Origin: Rotaria socialis
Taxonomy: Eukaryota > Rotifera > Eurotatoria > Philodinida > Philodinidae
Assembly (NCBI GenBank): GCA_905331475.1
Contig: CAJNYU010004448.1
Span: 1-64,000 of the forward strand
Length of the DNA stretch: 64,000 nt
Direction of reading: 5' to 3'
Below are positions 13,101-24,400 of this stretch, piece by piece (position 1 is the stretch's first letter; each line of letters starts with the position of its first letter). The notes beneath the pieces were generated by a model, which was not told the DNA's origin, did not search any database, and was given only the letters and a program-made list of their open reading frames with translations. Made by a program: the position numbers and the translations under genes.

Positions 13101-14302
13101 GTGATGTCAGATCGAAATCATGTAAGTATACGCATGCAACTTTTTCTTTCTGGTCAGCACATGAGCAATGGCCCAATTTCGGTGCACACTAATTGCTTTG
13201 TCATATTTTCTAGAAATTCAGACAATGTTACATAATATGGCAGTAGAGGTCTGAAATCAAATTGTTTCACCTCGGTTCGAAAAAGTGACGACATACATTG
13301 TATCGATAAAAATACTTCTACATTGATCCAGTAGAAAATATTTTGTAAGTTTATCACTCCAGTATTTGCATTATGCTAGATTTAGTTAAAAGTTAGACAA
13401 CATATTTAGATGCTGATATGTGCTAGAAATGAAAACTGGTTTTTGTGAGCGAGATTAATAAAAATTTAGGTAAAGCCCGTACTCAAAAATCTCATTATTA
13501 AATTCTATAGATATGTATCACGCACACATCATAAGCATTTTGTGTTACTTTGACAATAGATATTCTCGTTAGTTTCATCTCGTCTTCTTCTAATGATGTT
13601 TAAGGCAAGCTTTTCTGCATTCTGCAATCTAATTAAGAAAATTCTCTAGGTCTCATCCTAGACGAATAGATAAGCTACGATAGTTTTCTATATATTTTAC
13701 TTGTTTTTTTCCGAATTATTGTGTACACTTTGAGAAAAAACAGAATTGTAAGTAGGATCGCTTTTTTAAAAGAGATTTCTTCTAAAACTAATCATAGACG
13801 AGAATAGGAAATTCCTTCTGAAATACTAAAAGTTCAAAAAACAGTTTCAATTGTTTATCTCATTAATTCATCATTCTAGAGTGGATATAAACTGACAAAT
13901 AATTTTAATACCTGTTGTCGTTGCCACTTTTCGAAGGCCACGTCGAAATGCTCTTAATAATTTTCCTGACATATTATAGTTTTTTGCACCACCAGTAATC
14001 GAAATAACAAGTGATGGTTTCTAGAATACACAAGAAATCATAAAATATAATCTGGCCTTTTTGCTTGTATCACAATAATAATACGTACATCTTTACACCA
14101 ATGTCGAAGCATTAATTTCTTAACATGAGTAACAGAAGCATCCGGTGGTACACAAATAAATTGCGCTCGGTTCGATTTATTATCAGAAACTTAAATAAAA
14201 ATATAAGAGTAGAAAATGTCTTCACATTTAGTATTGATCTAGGTATTAATGTATCTTACAAGTAATTGTTCCATTATATTCAGCATTAATCGCCTTGTGT
14301 AA
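4180..14302 (-). CDS. TRPM-family cation channel (5' end not found)
   Basis: A melastatin-type TRP channel: a membrane cation channel with a large cytosolic N-terminal region. Reading leftward, exons encode the N-terminal SLOG-like domain (KPSLVISVTGG and TTGAWIITGGMNTGIMK at 13.9-12.5 kb; PNHTEFIFINDGT and KYGGEI at 12.3-12.2 kb; VVLLVVEGGPNTVRT at 12.05 kb). Next come the melastatin homology region (11.1-8.8 kb, with NIWY after an AVQEVL helix), S1-S4 (8.2-7.0 kb), and S5 and pore with YWQMFGEL (6.85-6.65 kb). S6 is VSVLLVNLLIAML (6.6-6.53 kb), and the TRP region IWKFQRYELI with SRPSLPPPLI lies at 5.7-5.6 kb. A heptad-like coiled coil follows at 5.4-5.1 kb. No C-terminal kinase or Nudix enzyme is seen. 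The first exon found opens after a TTTCTTTAG acceptor at 14302 with no ATG, so the true start lies upstream or was missed. The last coding exons (about 4180-4600) have more than one possible splice path. The family call is secure; the subtype is not. Confidence 0.85.
4688..4762. repeat. Small hairpin-forming repeat in a TRPM intron
   Basis: A perfect 16-base palindrome (AGCCATTCGAATGGCT, 4726-4741) is flanked by imperfect inverted arms, AGAAAAAACTCATTC on the left and GGAATGAGATTTTTCCC on the right. CATTCCTAG is repeated directly beside the centre. The element is about 75 bases, so it is either a very short MITE or a chance hairpin. It lies in an intron near the 3' end of the channel gene. 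Confidence 0.4.
5720..6525 (-). other. Long TRPM intron between the S6 and TRP-region exons
   Basis: The exon ending at about 6526 (IAML, then a GTATTG donor) joins the exon opening after TTTTTCTAG near 5705 (YIFDRLHTNTDQIWKFQ). The join restores the canonical S6-to-TRP-helix order. The 0.8 kb between them carries short open frames on both strands but no recognisable protein or repeat. Confidence 0.5.
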
Positions 14303-16048
14303 CTAAAGAAAAAAATTGATTTAACTCATTTTTGTTCAGCAGCATCTATCATCCAGAGATTGAGAATTCAAGACATTGTATAACGAGAGAGCTAGAAGCA
14401 CTGTCACAGCTACACCCCAATAGCTGGGCTACAAAGACTAACACATACAGTTCAGATGTGAGTATTCTAAATAGTGAATTCCACTTTATTTTTTATTTAT
14501 GGATGGTGGATAGGCCTCCTTCTAGGTACTTTCGCTAGAAATTGAAAAAGTATCTGCAGTACCTGCGTTTCGCATGACATGTTGCATAATCATTAAATAC
14601 ACAATACAGACCAAGTTTCCGAGAAAATAATTTCCTATGAAAAATGAATATAAAACAACACTGGAATTATTCACATGTTCAAATATAAGTAATTTATACT
14701 AATAGGTTAAAAAAATGTTAATTACAATACACGTTTGTTGGAGAGTTGAAAAATAAAAGAATTAAAACTTAATTCAAGTATATACAAATGAAAATTGCAG
14801 CAACCTACACTCGTAAAAATAAGAATAGAATAATAAATCTTTCAAGGATTTAGTATACGTTGCAATTTCAAGAAACTCTAGCAATGTATTGTTTTGCCCT
14901 TAATTTTACATTGAAATTTACTATGCTCAAAAAAGAGGCGATTTCAGCAGCACTTTGAACCAATGGTATGCTTTTTTCTTTATGCATCGTCAAATAGTTG
15001 AATTGCAATGCTAAGCTGTGCTTCATCTACTTGATTTAGTTTTAAATATAAACAGTAATTTCGTGAATTTTTCTTTCACGTTGTTCCACATGCAGTGTTT
15101 TATGAGACCAATAGGTAGTGAGACATGTGACAGAACGCGTAAAACAAACAAACTGAAGGCTACAGGACATAACTTTCATATGAAGATCAGTTTCTCTCCA
15201 TTTTTTGCCCATAAGTAATGCATCGAATATGCTTCTATATGTCAACCATGTTTGATGAATTTTTCTGTCTCTTACTGCTTTCGCTTCGTCATGAGAGGGA
15301 AAAAATTCACTAAAGTAAATAGAACAAAATTGTGGCTTTCGCAAAAAGAAAAATATAGCTTCGAGTCATTACAGACCATAGAAACTAGCCTCTGCCATTG
15401 TTCAATATACGAGCTAACAATTAATATCCCATTACAGACATAAGCAAATAGGTAATGACCTAATTATAGGATTTGGAAAATTTGTCAGATGAACTATTTT
15501 GAATTATTTTAGTAAGCCTAAGGGATATATGTGAGTTCCACATTTTAGTCCCAAAGGGGCTGCACTAACAAGCTTTTTTATCATGCAAAACAGAAAAAAT
15601 ATCAACAGGCACCATTACCTGTTATTTTTCGGATAAAAAAATACAACATTGTTTCAATGAAAAATGACTTACTAGACAAAGAAATTAATCAGTGTATCGG
15701 AAATTATCTAGCAGGCAAGTCTAATCGCAAGCCACAGAATGGTCTCAACAAATACAGATAACATTTATACAACTCAAGAATCATCTCTCTATTCAGTAAT
15801 CGAATTTTCAGGAAAGATAACTACAGTGAAACTATTAGAATAAAATTCCGTAAATTAATATCATATTAATTTCAAGATCGTTCATCAGATTTATTTTCCT
15901 GTACGAGATAATTTGGAATGCTAGATAATCAATTGTATCAAACAAACACAAAAAACAAGAAATAAAAAATTCATATTTTAAAGATGAAAAACAGCATAAA
16001 ATACATTATTTAATCCACTTGACTAGTCTTCACAGGAAAATGTCAAGT
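14303..16048. other. Gene-poor stretch upstream of the TRPM exons
   Basis: The missing 5' exon of the channel gene should lie here or further right. No reading frame shows the expected N-terminal TRPM features. Short open frames at 14332-14538 (plus), 15018-15218 (plus) and 15042-15344 (minus) give proteins I do not recognise. A diverged repeat occupies about 14545-14775. Confidence 0.4.
14545..14775 (+). repeat. Diverged dispersed repeat, copy B
   Basis: Partner of the block at about 1690-1930, same orientation, gapped and clearly diverged. Shared anchors are CATAATCATTAAATAC, a GAAAATAATTTCCTA-like stretch and ATACACGTTTGTTGGAGAGTTGAAA. No coding sense was found in either copy. Confidence 0.35.
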
Positions 16049-17732
16049 TCATGCTATTAATGAACTCCTTTCGTCGCATTCGTTTTCATGTGAAAGCGCA
16101 TTTGTTCTTTCGGCATTGTTTTGTTCTTCTTGAATTACTTCATGACGATTACCGCCAATATTTGTTTTCCACATGCTTAATATCATTAGAATCGTTAAAA
16201 TAGCAACACCAATCGGTATAAATGTTAATATGTATCGATAATACAATGCACACGTAGTCGATGAAGCCAATGTACACGGATTCCACTGTTGAACAGTGGC
16301 AATAACGATACCATTCGCAAGTTTATCTGCAAATGACATTATTCCGTAAACAAATGCTCCACATTCTGTATTTAAACCAATTAAATCAGATGCTAATGAA
16401 AACGAACAAATGTTTGTTGTTGATGTTCCGATACCGAGTAAAACACAAGCTGATATTAATGTTATTTCAATTTGTAGATGATCTTTTAAGTCGAAAATAA
16501 ACCAAAATAATATTGCACTAGCTAATATAAAGCAAAGACCAAAAATAATTGTTATTTTTCGACCTAATGCTTTGTTTATTGCCCGCATAGGAAAAGATGC
16601 AAGTAGACCACTGAGATAACAGCATAATGGAGCAATAGCAACATATACTCGATTTAATACCGAGATTGTGTCGATTATATACAATGGAAGAAATACCTAC
16701 AAAAGAGAAAAATAATTTAAATTACTAAACTACAGTTGCGGATGAATGAAAAACTTAGGAGCATCAATTTTCCGATAATTTATGTCCGCGAAAACAAGTA
16801 TAGACTCGAATAGCTAGGAGTATAAATCACCTGCGTAACATTGAGAATGATTCTTGCACACATCCAAATGAATCCACATTGATAGAATTGTTTTTCGCGT
16901 AAGAAACGTATCCATGTCATTCGTTTTAATCTTCCGCTGGATGTTAATGACAATTGTAAACGATGTTCAGTTTCCTCAGCTGGCTGTTGAGATTCTTTCA
17001 GAAAAACATGAAATATAATCATACAAATAAAACCAATACCAACAACAATAAATGATAATGTACGAAATATGGGCGCATCAACTGATGTTATATCTGTTTC
17101 ATCATTACTTGGATGAAAACCTAGTAAAATACTAGCAATTGTATAAACAAATATGTTTGATACGACACTCCAAGCATAACGATATGAGTTAAGTGCAACA
17201 CGTTCATCATCTTTATGTGTTAATTCATTTATCATTGCTCTGATTAAAATAGAAAGTTGCCTTTACTTTCTTTCTTCGATAAAACAAAAAGAAATTACAC
17301 TTACAAATGCGTAATCTGTGAACATGACCAACCAAATTGAAAAATAATAATAAACATTGTATAATAAATAAATTGTGCCCATAAATCACTATCTTTACAC
17401 TCAACGCATAAATTAAAACAAAACGGAAATGAACAAAGTACACAAATAACACCGATAATATGCCAACTTTTTCTTCTGCCATAATGAAATAAACCAGTTC
17501 TCGTGCGATCGGATTCAAAGCCTACGAATGTCGTTGATATGGCGTCAGCTATTTGTCCAATTAGTAACAAATAGCCCGCAGATGCATTTGAAAAATTCAC
17601 AATACGATGATAATATACAAGCAAATATGAAAACCACATTGAGGCAGTTAGATCGTTTAAAACATGACCAACACTATAAGCAAATTTAGATCCTTTTGAC
17701 ACCATATCAGGCTCTGATATGATCACTTCCAT
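16049..17732 (-). CDS. MFSD12: MFSD12-like major facilitator transporter
   Basis: A 12-helix MFS transporter; MFSD12 in vertebrates sits in lysosomes and melanosomes and is needed for cysteine import there. Three exons, 17732-17305, 17239-16831 and 16696-16049, sum to 1485 bases and give 494 residues. GT-AG boundaries restore the motif LAMINELTHKDDERVALNSY across the first junction and LNVTQVFLPLYIIDT across the second. The N-terminus has the family signature YSVGHVLNDLTASMWFSYLL (about residues 20-40), followed by GYLLLIGQIADA and a FESDRT loop. The C-terminal tail is polar and acidic. The ATG at 17732 directly follows a TTTACAG acceptor, so a 5' UTR intron is likely. The protein looks complete and of ordinary family length. 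Confidence 0.9.
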
Positions 17733-18409
17733 GATGATCTGTAAATATATATATATACACATGAGATTAGAATAAATGATACACAAAGATAATCTATATA
17801 ATATTGATCATTAGAAAGATTTCAACTAAATTAACATTATAAATTTTCTGTTCGTTAGTTCCAGAAACGAATATTATCAATTCGATATTTTATGTTTAAT
17901 AAATTATTCCTGTAAATATATTCTTAGGCATTAATGGATGTTTGTAAATATTTCATTTTTTGATTATAAAAAAAAAAGAAAGAATGTGTATTATTAAACA
18001 GAGCCCAGTAAATTACTCTGTAAATCATTCAAAAAAAGGAAGAAAAAGATAAAGATTATATTGTATAATTCACCACACTTCACAATCTAACGTATGTTTT
18101 TTTTGATGCAAAGGAAAAAAAGAAAAATCAAGCACAAACGCACTCAAACACACGCAAAGATAGCAGAATTACCGGTTAGGTTTTTTCAGAACAAGACAAA
18201 AGGAGAAAACGAAAAGACTTTCTATACGATATGAATAGTGTGCTAGGAAAAGAAAACGATTATAAATAAATGAATGATATCAGTGAGTACGTACATGTTA
18301 CACAGGAATAAAGAAATTAATTTATATTGCAATGAAAAATCTATCACAGAAACGAGAAAAAATGAATTTATCTAAAGTTGGAAAAAAAATCTCATTTTTT
18401 CTTTTAATT
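17733..18409. other. Intergenic between MFSD12-like start and RME-8 stop
   Basis: About 0.7 kb between the 5' end of the transporter gene and the 3' end of the next minus-strand gene. It would hold the transporter's promoter and 5' UTR exon and the RME-8 3' UTR. It is A-rich, with many AAAGA/AAAAG runs and a CA-rich patch near 18130-18160. No ORF of note. Confidence 0.5.
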
Positions 18410-21400
18410 TTAATTATCAACTAAAGGTGGTGGGACAGTCATGTTTTGTTTTCCGGCTGTTGTCGATGATGCAGATGATGTTAAATAACCAGCAATTTGT
18501 GGGCCAACTGAACCTCCTGTTAATGCTTGCATATGTGATGATGTTTGAATAAATAAATCGTGTCGTTGGTCTTTATAATCATTCCATACAGTTGATGATT
18601 GTAGGATACGCGAGACTTGTTCACCATAGACTAATGATTCAGCCATTAATTTGCATGAATCAACAAGATGTGCTTTACATGAACCTGGCTTTTCAACATC
18701 ATTTAACGATTGATTAAGTAATGTAAGAATATGGTCAATCAATTGGCAGCGTAATGCTTCCTTGATGAATTCATCGGGTGTACCAGGTGCTGGAGTACGG
18801 AATAAATCATGCAAGCATTCAGCCATAAGTCCTAAAAGAAAGAGAACATTGAGAATGTTTACAACAACAAAAACAACATTATAATCAAGTTTTCATTAGT
18901 ATTTGAATTTCTAGGGATTTATAAATAATACTAAATGAGTTCTATTTCTAACTTGAAACTTAATACTTAAAAAGTGAATCTTTACTTGTTTTGGAATATT
19001 TTCTAATCTCGAAGAATACTAATGTGACGTGAGAGGAAATAGAAGTCTATTGATTTATATGTCATTTAATGAAATCAATGAAAGTACATATTTAATCATA
19101 GATTTTGTTAATTAAAGGCAAGAAAATCTATTTCAGAGATTGATGAGTTGCAAGCTCATATCATACTATCCTCAGTGCATTTCTTTCATGGTTCATTAAA
19201 GATACATGGTAGCACATGATACCTTCGTCTAATACAAACGGCCAGCCGATTTTTTAACAGCTAAGAACTATTACTTTTTGATGTATTTTTGAACTAGTAA
19301 CAAGATTTTTATAACCAAAAAAATTGAACGAAAGTTTTTCTCATTCTAATTCTTGGTAGACAAAATGGATATCTAATTTGCTCGTAGTCAAAATCTTTAA
19401 GAACAGATTTTTAGATGAATAAAAAGTTTCATACCAAGATGATCTCGTCTTGTTTGCATAGCTTGTTTAAATCCGCTAATAATTTGTGGACATTTTGTTG
19501 AAAATGTTTGTAAACAAATATCCGTTTTACACAGTGCGAAAATAACTTTAATGGCTGATGCAACAATAGCACCGTTACTGTTAACTTCTAATGCTTGAAC
19601 GATCGATGGTAAAAATCCAATGGATGGTAAATTTTCGCACAGCGTTGGTTGTGCATGTAATAATTGTATTAAACATTGTGTTAACATTTCAAATTCATCT
19701 GTGTGTGACATTAAAAGTTGTTCCGGTTGTCTTTAAAAAAATAGAAATTAAAAACAAACGGACTAATATTCATTCACAACTTACTTTGTGTGCGTTGTCC
19801 ATCGACTAAGTAATTCCGTAAGAAATTCTTTTGGTCGTCGTACAACCCAGCCAGGATTAGCAATCAACAGTCGAACATAAACTCCCCCAACTATTAATTC
19901 ATTTTGTTTGATTCGTTGTGTTTCTTCATCATCGCCTAGTAATTGAAATGCATCATCAAGTGACCATTTTGTTTCTGTCGGTGCAGCACGTTGCCGTTGA
20001 TAAAACTCACTGATTTGTTTTCCTATACGTTCACATGTCATTTCCCGTGTATGATCGTTCCATATTAATTCAGGATTTTCATGTGTTGTTTCAAATAATT
20101 GTATTGATGTTTCACATGATTCACGCATGGCATCGACAACTAAATTGGGCAAATATTTTATCAATTGTAAACGTATACGTGGACCATGTAAACGATCGTT
20201 CATCAGTTTTGAAAAAACACTTGCTGCATATTCACGTAACTTTGAATTCTGCCCATTAGAAAATACATCTAATAGATAAAGAAGGCCGCCACTATCAACA
20301 ATATCACGAACAATTTTAACGTTCGATGATAAAGCATTTAAAATTTCTAATGTGGTTTCTTGATTTGATAGTGATGAACGTAAAACAAGTAGTAGATAAA
20401 CAATAACATTTGCTTGCGATACATCATTAACGCATTCATTGGAACCACTTAAATGAAGAATTAATTCTAATGCATATTGTTGCAAACGGCCAACATTTTC
20501 CATGCGTAATAGAGAAAATAATAATTTAAAATGACCGATACATAAGGTTTCAATACCCATATTGTTACGGATAACATTTTTTAATGCTTCAAGCGCTTGA
20601 GATATGTGCTGTTGTTTTTCAAGATGAAGAACATCATTTGATTTTTTATCATCCTACATGATTATATGAATTTAAAACAATTGTTTGGTCAAAAAATTTG
20701 TTTCTAGAGGAGCTTAGAAGTCTTAATTGCTTTATTCGAATGAAGTAAAAGCATTTGCTTGTAGAAGATGATGAAATTGAGTAGAAAAAAAGAACTAATT
20801 TCGGGCCTCTAAAACTGCAATTCATTGCTTGATTGATATCATGAAAATTTCCATCTCAAAGGTATTGCTCAGCTATGCTCGAGCAAACACAATCATTTTC
20901 TAATTAACAACATGTTTACTTTTTTTATGTACTCGTTGAATACTATGCGACTTTTTTAGTCAGTTATTCGAAAAAAATGCCCATAGGATGAATTAGTCAT
21001 CAAATATAAAAGCCAACTGAAAATATCTTACAATTTCGAAGTAACTATTTCATACTAATTAGATAATTTTATTGATCTACTTACAGCTGACTTTTGTTCT
21101 TGTTCATGTTGTATTTGCATGGCCATAAGCGTATTAATATATTGAGAACTTGTTCCTAAGAAATCAATTAAATCCGAACAAAATCTTTTTGGATCTTTTA
21201 AAGCTGTTGTTGGTTGTAAATTATAAATGCGTACAAATATTTCTCCAATAATTAATTCACTTCTATGTGCTGTATAAACGAATTCTGATGGATTGCCAAA
21301 TTTTTCCACATTTAATTTGTATTCATTTTTAACTAAATAATCACGTGTTGCATCGAGTTGATCTATTAATTCTTGTCGACAAGAATTATCCCATACTAAA

Positions 21401-24400
21401 TATGGTTGTTCTTGATTTGAATTAAGTAATTTAAGTACCATACGATCACATAATTGAGTTGCAATGTAAGGCGTTAAGAATGTTTGAGCAGCCATTACAG
21501 CTTGTGGATTGTTTGGTATAAGCGATGCAAGAGTTTGTAAATAATCAAAAGCTAATTGATTGTCAACATATTGTTTATTACTTGGATCAGCAATACCACT
21601 TTCCTAATAAAAATTTAGAAATAAACATAAATCTTTTTGGCAAGAGCATTCGTCAAATGAACAATGACAGATAGGATCTTCTGAAAGGTATCAAAACTAT
21701 TTATTTTGATCCGTCTGTTTAGTGAAGAGATGCCCAAGGCTTCAGTTTATCTAAGTATTCTAATTTATTATAGTGTTACGATAGTGAATTTACATCGAAA
21801 AAAAAAACGATTGTGATAATACCCGAGTTCTAATCTCGATGAATATCTGTCATACAAGAAACTATTCGCTATCAAATATGACGTATCTGGCTTCTCTATA
21901 GTCTGAAAAAAATGGTTGGTTCAAATTTGATGCACTGAAAAATTCCAACATACTTACATCTAAAGTATAATCATAGTTAAATAAACCTCGGCATGCATAA
22001 ACAAATAAACCATGACGATGTAATAAATCTCTTAAACGAATATCGCCCTCGCATAATGAAATAGCAGCTTTGCATAAGCATGAACATAGTTGTTTTAAAT
22101 GCGTATAATTTAAACAATGGCAAAGTTCTCTTAATACGCATTGAAGTTTTTCGGGATCAACAAATAGATCACGTGATTTTTCAAAATGTCCAGCAACGCT
22201 GTAGCATAATGCCGAATATTGACAAACAGAAACAACAAAATCTTCGGGTTTGGATGATTTTGTAATGACAGATGAACAACGTTGAAATACTTGTGTTAGA
22301 ATTTCTAAACCATTTTCTCGTCTTAATTCTTCGCAATTTAATTCTGAACAATCCAGTGTATAATAAAGTAGTTCAATAGCGATTGGTAATAGAGCCGTAG
22401 GTTTGGTTGTGTTGCCTGTAGAGAATAATTGATCGTTTTTAGCTTCTGTTTCGAGTATACGTATTAACATTGGATAACCAGCATATTTATATTCGGAAAG
22501 TAAAGTTTTGTATCGACGATAAAGGATTGATTGAGCTTTAAGTAATAAATAAATATTAAATTCATCTGGACCTTGCTGAATTTTAGATGCAGCACAAAGA
22601 AATTCATATGCTTTATTGACACGTTCGAACATGTCACGACCAGTTGGATTTTTGTCTGGATGATATTTATTAGCAAGACGAAAGTATGCTTTACGAATAG
22701 CTGATTCATTAGGTGGACCATTAGTAGCTGGAGCATCTGATGAATCCGAACCTTTTTTTGCATCAAGACCTAGAAATAGACGAGAGGAAAAATTTTTAAA
22801 CAAATTCACTAAATTCAAGCGAAGTTTTCAATTGGTATGTAGATAATTTTCTCTCGTTTGAATAAATTCTATCTATAATATATTAACTGCAAGTGTACTT
22901 ACCCAATACTTCATAAGCTTCATCAACGCTCATGTCACTTCCTTTTTTCTCTAATTCAGCTTTCCACATATTTAAGCAATCTTTAAGTAACGCAATCGGT
23001 TCACGAATAGGCCATTCAGGAAACTTAAGTTCGTCACATAGATGACGTAAATAATATGTGTTACAAAATAATTCGTTGTCCAATTGTGGATAACTAATTA
23101 TTGGTATTGTACAGTACGAATAGATAGCTGAAATATTTGACATTAAACGTGGAGAATAGTCAGCTAAAATAAAACATCAAAATTTATTTATTGAAACATA
23201 AAGAAAACGGCAAAATTTGATTGTACCTAAATGAACAGCAATTTTTTCGATCATTAAACGGCGCATTTCATTTGACCAGATTGTTTCCGGTTGATCAAAT
23301 TCACCTAAAATATTGAAGCAAAGTCTTCATTTCATATACTGCTTTCTTTTTTTCGGTGAATTATTTACCAAGAAACATTTGTGCAAATTTTTCTGGTCCA
23401 TGATTTTCCAAGTAACAAATCATAGCTTCTGGTAAAAGATGACCAAGTATAGAACGAAAATAGATATCCTTTTTTTCGCCCGATGATTGTTGTTGTTCAT
23501 CAGAACGAAATGCTTGCGCTAAATGTGTATATTTTAAAAAGTGTCCAATGGGTAGAATATTCGATCCTGTATACATTAAAATAAAATAAAACACTCCAGT
23601 CATATAAAATTGTGGTAATAATGGATTGTCTTGAGTAAGTGTATTGAGTAATGTAACAATTTTTTCTACAAGACTAGGGTCAAATGTTAATAGTAATTGT
23701 ACAAGATGTGGCAAGCATGTTGGATCATTTAATAGACGTTTGATTTTTGGAAATGGTCGAATGATGGCTCCTGTTACTTGATCACGAGATGGATAAAGTG
23801 CACACATGCTTATTAAAATATCAAGAATGGCTCCTGCTAATTCACTATCATTAAATATAGACTGACCACCAGCAAGTAATGTCCATTTTAGTTGAGGAAT
23901 CCGGTCCATATTTTTCCAACCGTCAAGACCTAAAACCATTTATGTAAAGAGAAAAGAATGTAGTAGTAGAATATCGGATTCATCGATGGACGCATGCTTC
24001 TCTCTTCACAAGCTTAGGTAGAGTAACTCCGAAAATTATTCATCTAGTTGATTCTGCTAAGTTGATATATTTCATTCAAAAATAGAAGTTGGGTTTAAAT
24101 TTTTTCAAAGATTCTATCGATATCGGAGGTGGTGGGCAAAATACTCGAAGTACACGTGCTCGAAGGGTCAGGTAAGCGTGCTTAGAAATTTTATTTTCCG
24201 AATTTGAGATAAAGCATATTTTATGACACGAATATCTCTTTGTATTTCTCAATAAGGTTGGTTGAACAAACAAGCACACCACTGATATCTTCTCTTGCCG
24301 ATCAGCGCAAACATGTTTGAAGATTAGTACAACATATAGTCACGTAATAATCGCCATACACCAGTCTATTTTCTTTCTTCGTTTCATACAAATATATTTA

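Noticed and set aside
15042-15344. Minus-strand open frame of 100 codons as the missing TRPM N-terminal exon
   Set aside because: It has none of the expected N-terminal TRPM features and no donor that joins the exon at 14302 in phase. It overlaps plus-strand frames of equal quality.
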